DNA from: Chelativorans sp. YIM 93263
Lineage (GTDB): Bacteria > Pseudomonadota > Alphaproteobacteria > Rhizobiales > Rhizobiaceae
Assembly (NCBI RefSeq): GCF_028767125.1
Contig: NZ_JAKCWP010000010.1
Location: 88,860 to 152,859, forward strand
DNA length: 64,000 nt
Direction of reading: 5' to 3'
Shown: in pieces, positions 56,449-64,000 of the stretch
Layout: each line of letters opens with the position of its first letter
How positions within the stretch are numbered: position 1 is the first letter of the stretch
Program-made: the position numbers and the translations under genes
Notes under the pieces: model-generated
Seen by the model: only the letters and a program-made list of their open reading frames with translations
What the model was told of the DNA's origin: nothing
Databases searched by the model: none

Positions 56449-58085
56449 ATGAGAGACGCCGAGAACATAGTGGCCTCCTTCGGCGGCCTTTCCGGCATAC
56501 GGCGCGCTATAGTGCCGATTACGGCTTTCGTGCTCGCTATCGTCTTCATCATTGCGGCGTTCGAGAATCTTGTCTGGCTTTGGGGTCTCCTCGTGTGCCT
56601 TATCGTGCTCGCGGTCTCTGCTCACGATGTGTTTCAGGAGCGCTATGCAATCTTGCGAAATTATCCCGGCGCCGGCTGGGCACGCTACTTTTTTCGTACC
56701 CTCCGCCCCTTTCTGCGCTCCTACATTGTGGAAGGCGGCCAAGAGGGCCGCCCATTCAACCAGGATCAGCGCAACCTCGTCTATGAGAGAGCGCGCAACC
56801 AGGAGGACGATCACCCTTTCGGCACAGAGCTTGACGTTTATTCTAGCGAGTTCCGGTGGATCACGCATTCCATCGCCCCGGTGGAGCCGGCAACGGAGGA
56901 CCCCCGGGTCACCATCGGCGGCCCGGATTGCAAGCAGCCTTACGATTCCTCGATCCTGAACATCTCCGCAATGAGCTTCGGCTCGCTTTCGGCGCGCGCG
57001 ATCGAATCACTGAATGCCGGTGCGCGCATCGGTAATTTCGCCCACGACACGGGCGAGGGTTCGATCAGCCCCTACCACCGCAAGGGCGGCGACCTGATCT
57101 GGGAACTTGGCTCAGGATATTTCGGCTGCCGCGACAACCGAGGCAATTTCGATCCTGAGCGTTTCAAGGAAGGCGCACAGGCCGATCAGGTCAAGATGAT
57201 CGAAATCAAGCTCAGCCAGGGTGCCAAGCCGGGCCACGGCGGCGTTCTGCCGGGAGCGAAGGTCACGCGTGAAATCGCTGAAACGCGCAAGGTACCGGAG
57301 GGTCAGGATTGCGTCTCTCCGGCGGCTCATTCGACCTTCTCGACTCCGCGGGAGATGCTCGAATTCGTCGCCAGGCTCCGCGAAATGTCGGGCGGGAAGC
57401 CCGTGGGCATCAAGCTGTGCGTCGGCCATCCGCACGAGGTCTTTGCCGTCATCAAGGCGATGCTTGCCTCGCAGATCTATGTCGATTTCATCGTCGTGGA
57501 TGGCGCTGAAGGCGGTACGGGTGCAGCCCCCATCGAGTTGTCCAACCATGTGGGCCTGCCGCTCAATGACGGGCTCGTCGTCGTGCGCAATGCGCTGATT
57601 GGCGCCGGTTTGAAAGACCGAATCAGGCTCGGTGCGAGCGGAAAAGTTCATTCAGGCTCCGGCATCGCCCATTCGATCGCGCTCGGCGCAGACTGGACCA
57701 ACGCCGCACGCGTCTTCATGTTCTCGCTGGGCTGCATACAATCCATGCGCTGCCACACGGGTACATGTCCCACGGGGGTGGCGACGCAGGATCTCGGACG
57801 CCAGCGCGGTCTGGTGGTCAAGGAAAAGGCACAACAGGTGGCCAGTGCGGCGGGCGTAAAGCATATTCACGATCTGGAGCCGCACCATCTCTTCCACCGC
57901 GTCAGTCCAACTGCCGCACGTACGGCGGACCAGATTTACCCCTTCGTTTTAAAAACCAGCTTATCGACGCGCCGGAGGAAACGCCCTACGCACTCTGGTG
58001 GAACGCTGCCAACCCCGACACCTTCGCCATCTCCCGCGCTGTCGGCGAAGAACATCGGAGGCAATCTCTCGGAGTGCAGCGCTGA
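56449..58085 (+). pseudogene. FMN-binding glutamate-synthase-family protein, frameshifted near the end
   Basis: A membrane-anchored relative of the GltB synthase domain: two N-terminal helices (about residues 15-55), then the FMN barrel with ISAMSFGSLSARAIESL, DTGEGSISPYHRKGGDL, GQDCVSPAAHSTF, DGAEGGTGAAP and the iron-sulfur-type CIQSMRCHTGTCPTGVATQD. The frame changes at 57948-57954: the natural C-terminus KNQLIDAPEETPYALWWNAA is read one base back and stops at 58085. The product would have 545 residues, the usual size. The junction is T-TTA-AAA, so either one base is lost in the homopolymer or ribosomes slip there. The long plus-frame that continues to 58923 is an artefact. ATG 56449 has AGGGAAG upstream. 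The reaction of this subfamily is not established. Confidence 0.82.
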
Positions 58086-58224
58086 ACAGAGGCCGACACA
58101 TGGGCACCGAACCAACCCGTACAGCCTCCGGCCAGATTCTATTGATCACCGGTCGAAAAAGCTTTACCCCCAAGCGCGTCTTTCGCCCGCAGGGGTGAAG
58201 CTTCTGTTTCCCGACCAGGTGATC

Positions 58225-58923
58225 ATGACCCACAGGATCAATTTTGAAGTTGCCGGACACGGCGCCGTTTCCATTGAGCTTCGGCACGGCATCGTAGCCG
58301 GGTGGACGGGTCGTAACGCCGACGCCGTCGCGCATCACATTGCAGAGCTTGAAGAGATCGGCGTCAAACCGCCAAGCAGCGTACCGCTTTACTACCGCGT
58401 GGCGGCGAATCTGTTCTCTACCGGTCCATTGCTCGAAACGGTGGGCAACACGGGTTCAGGTGAAGCCGAGCCCGTGTTGATCGACAATGGCGAGCGGCTG
58501 TTCCTGGGTCTTGGTTCCGATCACACGGATCGCGATCTGGAAGCGCATTCCGTCGCGCTCTCGAAGCAGGTCTGCGGCAAGCCTGTCGCCCCCACGCTCT
58601 GGGCGTTCCACGAAGTCGAAGGTCATCTGGACGAGATTGCCATCCGGTCCTCCGTGCGGGAGTCTGACCATGAGTCCTGGACGCCCTACCAGGAGGGGAC
58701 ATTGGCAGGCATCCTTCCTTTGCCCGAACTGATCTCGAAAGCACCCACGGCGCGAGGCGGTGCGCGATTTGAGGCAGGGACCGCGATGATGTGCGGGACT
58801 TTCCCGGTCATTTCGGGCGGCGTCCGTCCATCGCGGTTTTTCCGAATGGAGATGGTGGACGATCGGCTGGGCCGCCGAATCGAACACGTCTATGAGACGA
58901 AGCCACTTCCGGTCGTTGCGTGA
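58225..58923 (+). CDS. DUF2848 protein
   Basis: A 232-residue soluble protein that matches DUF2848: FEVAGHGAVSIELRHGIVAG at the start, LGLGSDHTDRDLEAHSVAL in the middle and MCGTFPVISGGVRP towards the end. The family is related by fold to fumarylacetoacetate hydrolases and often stands next to amidases, as here. ATG 58225 is preceded by AGGT; the open frame upstream belongs to the preceding gene and to noise. It ends 9 bp before the amidase gene. Confidence 0.82.
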   Translation: MTHRINFEVAGHGAVSIELRHGIVAGWTGRNADAVAHHIAELEEIGVKPPSSVPLYYRVAANLFSTGPLLETVGNTGSGEAEPVLIDNGERLFLGLGSDHTDRDLEAHSVALSKQVCGKPVAPTLWAFHEVEGHLDEIAIRSSVRESDHESWTPYQEGTLAGILPLPELISKAPTARGGARFEAGTAMMCGTFPVISGGVRPSRFFRMEMVDDRLGRRIEHVYETKPLPVVA

Positions 58924-58932
58924 GGTTCACCC

Positions 58933-60234
58933 ATGCGTTTTTCGCCACTCCATTCGTCTTCAGGCCGCATTTCCTTTCGTGCGGCCGATCGCGCCCGCAC
59001 CGCAATCGCACGTGCCCTTGAAATTGATGCGGCAACGCTAGAAACCATCTTCACGCAATTCGACGCAGGCCGGATCGCAGCCAACGCCGCCGCCCTGGAC
59101 AAGTTCAAGGACCAGGGGCCGCTCGCCGGTCTCCTCGTCTCGATCAAGGACCTTTTCGACGAGGCGGGAATCGTCACGACGGCCGGCTCGAAAGTTCTGG
59201 CCGAGTCGCCAGCAGCCGAGGCGGACGCAGAGCCGGTGAGCCGGCTCAAGCACGCCGGTGCGATTGCCTGCGGGCGCACCACTATGTCAGAGTTTGCCTA
59301 TTCGGGCGTTGGTCTCAATCCGCATTTCGGCAACCCAGGCAACAGCCGCGATGGAAAGCGCATTACCGGCGGGTCGACATCCGGCGGGGCGCTGACGGTG
59401 GCGCTCGGTATTGCCGATGTGGCGCTCGGCTCGGATACGGGCGGTTCGGTGCGTATCCCGGCAGCGCTGAACGGGCTGGCTGGATTCAAGCCAACGCAGT
59501 CTGCGGTTCCGCTCGATGGTGCGTTCCCGCTTTCCGGGACTTATGACAGCATCGGCCCGCTGGCGCATTCGATTGAGGCGTGCGCGGCCGTGCATTCCAT
59601 TCTGTCGGGCAGCGAGCCGCAGGTGGCACAGAGGAAGACGCTGCGCATCGGCGTGATGCGCGGACCGCTCCTTGAAGGGCTTGACGAGCAGGTCAGCCGT
59701 GATTTCGAACGGGCGCTTTCCCAACTCGGCGATGGCGACTTCGAAATTGCGGAGGTGGATTTCTCCGGCCTTGACGGATTCGCTGAGGTCAACCGGATTA
59801 TCGTCGCCTGCGACGCTCACCGCATCCACGAGAACCATCTGGACAAGCTGGAAACTCTCGGCGACCCGCGCGTTCTCAAGCGCATTCGCGCGGCTCAAAC
59901 GTTTACTGCGGGGGATGAGAAAAAGGCGCGGGCCAAGCGCGCGCGGGCAGTCTTGGAATTTGCGGAACAGGCCAAGAACTTCGACGTTTTTGCCGTACCC
60001 ACCCTGCCGGTGGTTGCCCCGCTCACCGCCGATGTGGAGGCCGATTTCGATCGGCTGAACGGTCTCATGCTGCGCAATCCCTCCGCGATCAACTTCCTGG
60101 ATGGCTGCGCGGCCACGATCCCGATGCAAGGCGACGAGACACTCGCCACCGGGCTGATGCTCTTTGCCGATGCCGGACGCGACTGGCAGGTTCTGGATGC
60201 GGCCCGGCGGGCGGAGCGCATCCTGCGATCATGA
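58933..60234 (+). CDS. amidase signature family protein
   Basis: A 433-residue amidase. The Ser-cisSer-Lys triad is visible as Lys in LVSIKDLFDEAG (about residue 73), cis-Ser in GGSTSGGALTVAL (~148) and the nucleophile in GSDTGGSVRIPAALNGLAGF (~169). It hydrolyses an amide to acid and ammonia; the substrate is not predictable. It overlaps the following membrane-protein gene by ATGA and follows DUF2848 by 9 bp, so the three form an operon. Confidence 0.93.
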   Translation: MRFSPLHSSSGRISFRAADRARTAIARALEIDAATLETIFTQFDAGRIAANAAALDKFKDQGPLAGLLVSIKDLFDEAGIVTTAGSKVLAESPAAEADAEPVSRLKHAGAIACGRTTMSEFAYSGVGLNPHFGNPGNSRDGKRITGGSTSGGALTVALGIADVALGSDTGGSVRIPAALNGLAGFKPTQSAVPLDGAFPLSGTYDSIGPLAHSIEACAAVHSILSGSEPQVAQRKTLRIGVMRGPLLEGLDEQVSRDFERALSQLGDGDFEIAEVDFSGLDGFAEVNRIIVACDAHRIHENHLDKLETLGDPRVLKRIRAAQTFTAGDEKKARAKRARAVLEFAEQAKNFDVFAVPTLPVVAPLTADVEADFDRLNGLMLRNPSAINFLDGCAATIPMQGDETLATGLMLFADAGRDWQVLDAARRAERILRS

Positions 60235-61034
60235 CGGATGGTGTGATCGCCGAGTTTGCAGTCCGTGCGGTGGCAACCGCCTCGATCGTGATCTTCATAG
60301 CATGGGCTGCCGTGCGCCTGGGCCCTGCTATCGGCGGTATTCTGGCGGGACTCCCGATCATCCTCGCTCCGGGTTTCTACTTCCTTCTGCACGACCACAC
60401 GCCGGAGTTTGCCGCGCGGGCAGCCACGGGCTCGTTGTTTTCGCTTTCGGCCACACAGGTCTTTCTCGCGGCTTATGGAGCGAGCGCGCGGAAAGGGCCG
60501 CTGGCCGCAATTCTGTTTTCACTGCTGGCTTGGTCCGTGGTCGCGCTTCCATTAAGCCGCATACCGCATTTTCCAGTCGTGGGTGCGCTCTTGTTTACTG
60601 CCGTGACCTTTGGGCTGCACAGCTTTGGCCGGCGTTTTCTCGATCCCGCCCAGCCAAAGACCGCGGGGACACGCTGGTCACTGCTCATCCTGCGCGGCGT
60701 AGCTGCCGGGCTGCTTGTCGGGATCGTCACTCTTTTTGCCCCTATTCTCGGCTCGTCGGTTTCCGGCCTGCTTTTGGCCTTTCCCATCGGCTTTTCCGTC
60801 GTCGCACTGTCGCTGCATTTAGATCACGGCGGCGCGGTGGCCGGGCGAACAACCCATGCTGGCCTGGTGGGTGTCTCAAGCCTCGCTGTCTTCACATTCG
60901 TGCTCGCAATCACCTTGCGCGAGCTATCGCCGGCGGCCGCTTTTGCAGTTGCGCTCTGCGCTTCCTTGGTTGCAACAGCATTGATGACCGGCATGGCGCG
61001 TCACCGGCAGCGAAATGGTTCCATTGCGTCCTGA
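60231..61034 (+). CDS. multi-pass membrane protein coupled to the amidase
   Basis: A 267-residue protein with about eight hydrophobic segments. I see two similar halves: VRLGPAIGGILAGLPIILAP near residue 27 and FAPILGSSVSGLLLAFPIGF near 164 share a G-x-L/I-x-G-L/F-P core, which points to an internal repeat. Function is unknown; the ATGA overlap suggests a transporter for the amidase substrate or product, by inference only. Confidence 0.8.
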   Translation: MTDGVIAEFAVRAVATASIVIFIAWAAVRLGPAIGGILAGLPIILAPGFYFLLHDHTPEFAARAATGSLFSLSATQVFLAAYGASARKGPLAAILFSLLAWSVVALPLSRIPHFPVVGALLFTAVTFGLHSFGRRFLDPAQPKTAGTRWSLLILRGVAAGLLVGIVTLFAPILGSSVSGLLLAFPIGFSVVALSLHLDHGGAVAGRTTHAGLVGVSSLAVFTFVLAITLRELSPAAAFAVALCASLVATALMTGMARHRQRNGSIAS

Positions 61035-61489
61035 AGGTTCGGACGTTGGAATGCACCCGGGACCCCGCCCACGGAGCGAACGGGATCCCGGGGCTGAGCC
61101 GGCCCGGGGGGCGGGAGGACCGGCTACCTCGTCACCGCAAAGCGCGGCTGTCGATGAACGGCGGGGTCATGGGTCACCCGCTGCGAACCGAACCGCGCGA
61201 GTGACCCATGAGCTACTCCGGTCGCGTCCGAAAGGCGCTGTGCCGGAGCCGGCGGCGGCTCCCCCATTTCGCCGGTATGGACTGGTAGGGGTCTCCGTTC
61301 CTTCTCGTTCAATGTTATCCAGGGTTGCCGCGAAACGCCGCTTATGCACAAATATCCGGGTGCGGGTTTGTTCGAATTTTTCTACGGCTCGATGGAGCCT
61401 GTCAGCCTGTTGGAACCAACAGGATATCCCGGCGTGTTTGGGAGATCGGACCGCCAATTTCGTGGCCGAGCGGTAAACGGACGAAGTGC
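61035..61489. other. 455-bp stretch without a supported gene, containing an 11-bp inverted repeat
   Basis: No frame here has coding character. TCATGGGTCAC (61167-61177) and GTGACCCATGA (61201-61211) are exact reverse complements 23 bp apart. Towards the right end the sequence becomes poorer in GC and may contain the promoter for the gene at 61490. Confidence 0.6.
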
Positions 61490-61822
61490 ATGACACCGAT
61501 CAATGTGGCCTTCCTGATATCATCGACCGTGATGTTCATTGCTGCGGCAAGCGCAGCCAAGATTTGGGCACTTTCCAATAACAGCCTGGCTTGGCTCACC
61601 CTCACGCTGGGGCTCTATACAGTGGGAAACCTGATTATGCTTCGGCTCATTAGGGATGTCGGCATGGGCATAGCCCTGAGCCTTTCCGCCGTCGTTCAGC
61701 TTCTGGCGGTCAATCTGGTTGCGCTTTTTATCTTTGGGGAACGCGTTGGGCCGCTTCAGGGCGCGGGACTTATCCTGGCGATCATCGCCGTCGCGATGAT
61801 CAGCCTGCCGCGCGCACCTTAG
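61490..61822 (+). CDS. small four-helix membrane protein, SMR/EmrE-like
   Basis: A 110-residue protein with four hydrophobic segments (about 5-25, 32-52, 56-78, 84-106) and the ending FIFGERVGPLQGAGLILAII, which resembles the last helix of small multidrug-resistance and DMT proteins. The glutamate of EmrE in helix 1 is absent. The start ATG 61490 fits helix 1; the frame to 61325 is not conserved. Its stop overlaps the stop of the opposing acetyltransferase-like gene by 4 bp. Confidence 0.72.
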   Translation: MTPINVAFLISSTVMFIAAASAAKIWALSNNSLAWLTLTLGLYTVGNLIMLRLIRDVGMGIALSLSAVVQLLAVNLVALFIFGERVGPLQGAGLILAIIAVAMISLPRAP

Positions 61823-63054
61823 GATATCGAGCTAGGTCGGGCGCGCATCGTGTAATAGAGTTGCAGCAGGCGGCGCCTGGATTTGATGAAACGTTCCACC
61901 TGAAGTTTTTGCTTCTCTGCGAAACAGGCCACCCTTCCTGACAGTCCAAATCCGCGCAGACCGCGGTATAACGGCATCCGCTTGTCCGTCAGCTTCACCT
62001 TGTACGGCTCGTCACCGTATCCGAAATCCAAAACAGCTTTGCCGTCCTGGATATGCTTGTGCATCATCTCCTCGAGAAGCAGGCGCCCTGGTGACTGCCG
62101 CTCGTGCGCAGGATCGAAGCACATCTGATAGATGATGCTGGACCGCTCTTCTGCGAGCGCGAGAACGCCCGCGATCGGGCTTCCATCCAGCATAAGAAGA
62201 TGAACCTGCAGATTAAGCCAATGCTCCGCAAGGTTCTGGAGAAAATCACTAAACTCCCGGTCCTCGAAGGGATTGCGCGCGCCCCGTGCTTCGAGTTGAT
62301 CGGATTTCCATTTAAGGATCAGCCCGACGGCTTGTCGGCGTTCTGCAGCGCCCTCGACGAGGCGGTAATCCACTTTGCCCTTTCGCGAGAGCTGATTTTG
62401 CTTCTTCCGAACGCGCCGTCTGGAAGACTTGCTGCATCGTTCCTGAAAATCCTCCCATGTGCAGTCGAGGGCAATTGCATGTGCGCTGTCGGTTTCCAAA
62501 CAGCCGGGGAGGACAAACGGGTTCCGGCGGCCTCCGAACTCCCGCGGCTGTTTCGGCAGGCAGAACAAATCAGCCTCCGGGACGAGACGTCCAACTTCTC
62601 GCCAGAACTCGGCAGCCGATAGGTGAGAAAATCTTGCGTATTCGGATACATCGATAACGGGTACGTTGTAGTCGTTCCATTGTCCCGCAATCCAGGTAAG
62701 CCGCTTCAAGCGCCGGTTTGTCGAAATGACCAGCGGGAGAAGCAGGACGACGCGGCCTGCTTTCTCAGCCGTGACAATCCTGAGGTTGAAGCCCCGCTTC
62801 CTGCCGATGGTCTCATACCAGGCTTCGGCCCACTCGAGCGACTGGAAAGGCGTCAGAACGGCGGAGCGCTGAAGCTGCCGCCACGACTCCCGGACGTCCT
62901 CAAAATCGTGAGCCACGGACAATTCAATATCCGCCATCGTGGTCTGGCCTGGCACATCGTGGGGGTCGTCATCGCCGTCGGATGCCGCGCTTTCCCACTG
63001 TTCAAAAATCACCGGCCGGCCCTCATTCACCACTCGGCGCGACCACGAGTTCAC
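61819..63054 (-). CDS. GNAT/FemAB-like (CelD-type) acetyltransferase
   Basis: A 411-residue protein with the double GNAT fold of the Acetyltransf_6/CelD group: SAVLTPFQSLEWAEAWYETI (about residue 65), a basic helix SKSSRRRVRKKQNQLSRKGK (~210), and DFGYGDEPYKVKLTDKRMPL (~342). Relatives take part in capsule, cellulose or lipid modification. The true start may be the Met at residue 40 (MADIELSVAHDFEDV). A glycosyltransferase remnant upstream fits a surface-polysaccharide setting. Confidence 0.82.
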   Translation of the reverse strand: MNSWSRRVVNEGRPVIFEQWESAASDGDDDPHDVPGQTTMADIELSVAHDFEDVRESWRQLQRSAVLTPFQSLEWAEAWYETIGRKRGFNLRIVTAEKAGRVVLLLPLVISTNRRLKRLTWIAGQWNDYNVPVIDVSEYARFSHLSAAEFWREVGRLVPEADLFCLPKQPREFGGRRNPFVLPGCLETDSAHAIALDCTWEDFQERCSKSSRRRVRKKQNQLSRKGKVDYRLVEGAAERRQAVGLILKWKSDQLEARGARNPFEDREFSDFLQNLAEHWLNLQVHLLMLDGSPIAGVLALAEERSSIIYQMCFDPAHERQSPGRLLLEEMMHKHIQDGKAVLDFGYGDEPYKVKLTDKRMPLYRGLRGFGLSGRVACFAEKQKLQVERFIKSRRRLLQLYYTMRARPSSIS

Positions 63055-63218
63055 GAAATGCGCTGAAGACGCGGCCGGCCCTGCGCGTCGTATAGGCTAA
63101 TGAACCTGCATAAAACGTAAAACCGCACCCCAGCAGCACCTTTTTTCGCAAGAAACGCGAGGACGTTACCAATGATGTAAGCCGTAGCGATGCAGGGTCT
63201 GATTGAGGTGCTACCTGG

Positions 63219-63506
63219 TCAAAATCGTCGAGCGGACTTGCTGACACCACCAGCCAACAATACTTTCATTTCCTTTGCAATGCGGTGGGCGTCACGACAC
63301 GCTCTCGGCCAGCTTTGGAACCCAAGGGCGTAGCAATCCGGCTGCCGAGATGCCGTTGCATCCCGCAACGGATGCAGAGGACCAAGCGGGTTCAAGGAAA
63401 GATTTCTACAACGATGACCACGCTCCATTAACGCCTGCATCAGACGCAGTGAGATCTGTTCCATCCCGCCCCGGTGGGTGCACTGCATGATGTTGAGGCT
63501 TTCCAT
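63219..63506 (-). pseudogene. remnant of a glycosyltransferase N-terminus
   Basis: The 95-codon frame opens MESLNIMQCTHRGGMEQIS and continues with RHRCxNLSLNPLG-like sequence, the start of group 4 glycosyltransferases in which the GGM loop binds the donor. After about 55 residues the similarity fades and the frame ends at 63219, with no downstream domain in any frame. The piece therefore looks truncated or decayed. The flanking 63055-63218 and 63507-63756 hold nothing I recognise. Confidence 0.5.
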
Positions 63507-63756
63507 TTGCGTTCGTGGGCGTCGTAAGTGTCGGACGCCGATGCTGAACGACCTTCAGCGTCCGGGAAAGAGAGCCGATCGGCTGGTCGCATAATCCGTA
63601 AGGCTTATGCGTTTAGAGCAGTGATGTCACCGTCTCGGCCGGAACATAACGGGGCCGGGCCGTACGGGGATTGTACGGAAATGCGCTACATGTTCCCCGT
63701 CACGTTCCGCATAACTTGTGAATATCCGTCTGCTCTGGCAGGGCCATTGTTTAGGG

Positions 63757-64000
63757 TCAGAAGCGGATGCTCAGGCTGGAATTCGCCCCGTGCTGCTGTG
63801 CGCCGTCTCCGATCTGCCCGCTGTAGGAGACGCCGAGCGTGGCGTTCTCGGCAACACCAAGATCGAGCCCAGCCTCGATTATGGCGGCATCCTCGGCGAT
63901 TGGAACGCCGGCGACGGTGAAGGTATCACCACCGGCAAAGGCGTGTGTCGACAGCGGAGTCGTGTCGCCGAAGGCGTGCCGCCAGCCGAGCGTGCCATGC
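63757..64000 (-). CDS. autotransporter beta-barrel, C-terminal end
   Basis: The minus-strand frame enters from the right edge and ends with TGA at 63757, giving 80 residues. GTLGWRHAFGD, FTVAGVPIAEDAAIIEAGLD and ATLGVSYSGQIGDGAQQHGA are alternating beta-strands of an autotransporter barrel. The last residues, SLSIRF, end in the phenylalanine that the BAM complex recognises. The passenger and start lie outside the window. It was easy to miss, as no start codon falls in the window. Confidence 0.85.
   Translation of the reverse strand, partial: HGTLGWRHAFGDTTPLSTHAFAGGDTFTVAGVPIAEDAAIIEAGLDLGVAENATLGVSYSGQIGDGAQQHGANSSLSIRF

Noticed and set aside
56440..58923. A single 827-residue fusion of an FMN glutamate synthase and DUF2848
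   Set aside because: The bridge (about 57955-58224) is non-homologous, Arg/Ser/Pro-rich translation. The real C-terminus of the first protein is in the -1 frame and DUF2848 has its own start at 58225.
61015..61476. A 153-codon plus-strand frame in the gap after the amidase operon
   Set aside because: Pro/Arg-rich, no recognisable fold, overlaps the end of the preceding gene and an inverted repeat.
63533..63568. A GGACGC/GCGTCC hairpin as terminator
   Set aside because: The stem is interrupted by an asymmetric bulge and there is no T-run on either strand.
63528..63920. A plus-strand 130-codon frame at the right end
   Set aside because: Arg-rich composition of a shadow frame; it lies opposite the autotransporter barrel.

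Overview
The window looks like a chromosomal segment of a high-GC alphaproteobacterium, most likely of the order Hyphomicrobiales (Rhizobiales) and close to the Phyllobacteriaceae. Pointers are the short HisG paired with HisZ, class II GshA, a PdhS-like cell-cycle kinase, CTTGAC-N17-CTATAT-type promoters, an Irr-type iron box, a CIRCE-controlled groESL operon, and a tRNA-His that lacks G-1 and carries A73. No phage, plasmid replication gene, CRISPR array or intact insertion sequence was seen.

Layout. 1-8.6 kb: the end of a Tad-type von Willebrand protein, histidine genes (hisS, hisZ, hisG), rmuC, and def-fmt-GNAT-truA. 8.6-17.7 kb: lysine genes dapE and dapD on the minus strand, then a LOG-family hydrolase, a copper chaperone, a HAD pyrimidine nucleotidase, a diguanylate cyclase, an EamA exporter, a CMD-family gene and argB. 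17.7-26.7 kb: a core order (rpmH-rnpA-yidC ... engB ... argB, all minus) interrupted by accessory genes (msrB, LysE exporter, SDR with TetR, acetyltransferase, MDR dehydrogenase). 26.9-31 kb: gshA, rsmE, a frameshifted gene and a phosphatase. 30.9-39.3 kb: a 2-hydroxy-acid oxidation locus in which gntR-lutABC and glcDEF diverge around a shared operator. 39.3-44.2 kb: L,D-transpeptidase, tag, EamA exporter, groESL. 44.2-50.6 kb: an iron ABC permease and binding protein under an Irr box, then the PdhS-like kinase. 50.8-51.1 kb: a candidate small RNA and tRNA-His. 51.2-53.8 kb: an arsenic locus (arsH, arsR, a small Cys-rich protein, an MFS exporter). 54-61 kb: an accessory catabolic run (pyruvate-oxidase family, FMN glutamate-synthase family, DUF2848, amidase, membrane protein). 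61.5-64 kb: surface and envelope genes, partly decayed, ending in an autotransporter beta-barrel.

Main points of interest. (1) An ~430-bp AT-rich block with foreign codon use sits in the insertion domain of hisS, while the tRNA-His in the same window is of the unusual alphaproteobacterial type. (2) A ~90-nt RNA candidate at 50816-50906 shows CCUCC anti-Shine-Dalgarno motifs in both hairpin loops. (3) A second RNA candidate ends at a perfect terminator behind groEL. (4) A 67-residue protein with eight cysteines is translationally coupled to the arsenic-locus exporter. (5) Three genes are each broken by an apparent one-base deletion, one of them exactly at a canonical -1 slippery heptamer. Starts were moved inward from the longest open frame wherever family length, ribosome binding site or gene overlap argued for it; those cases are stated.
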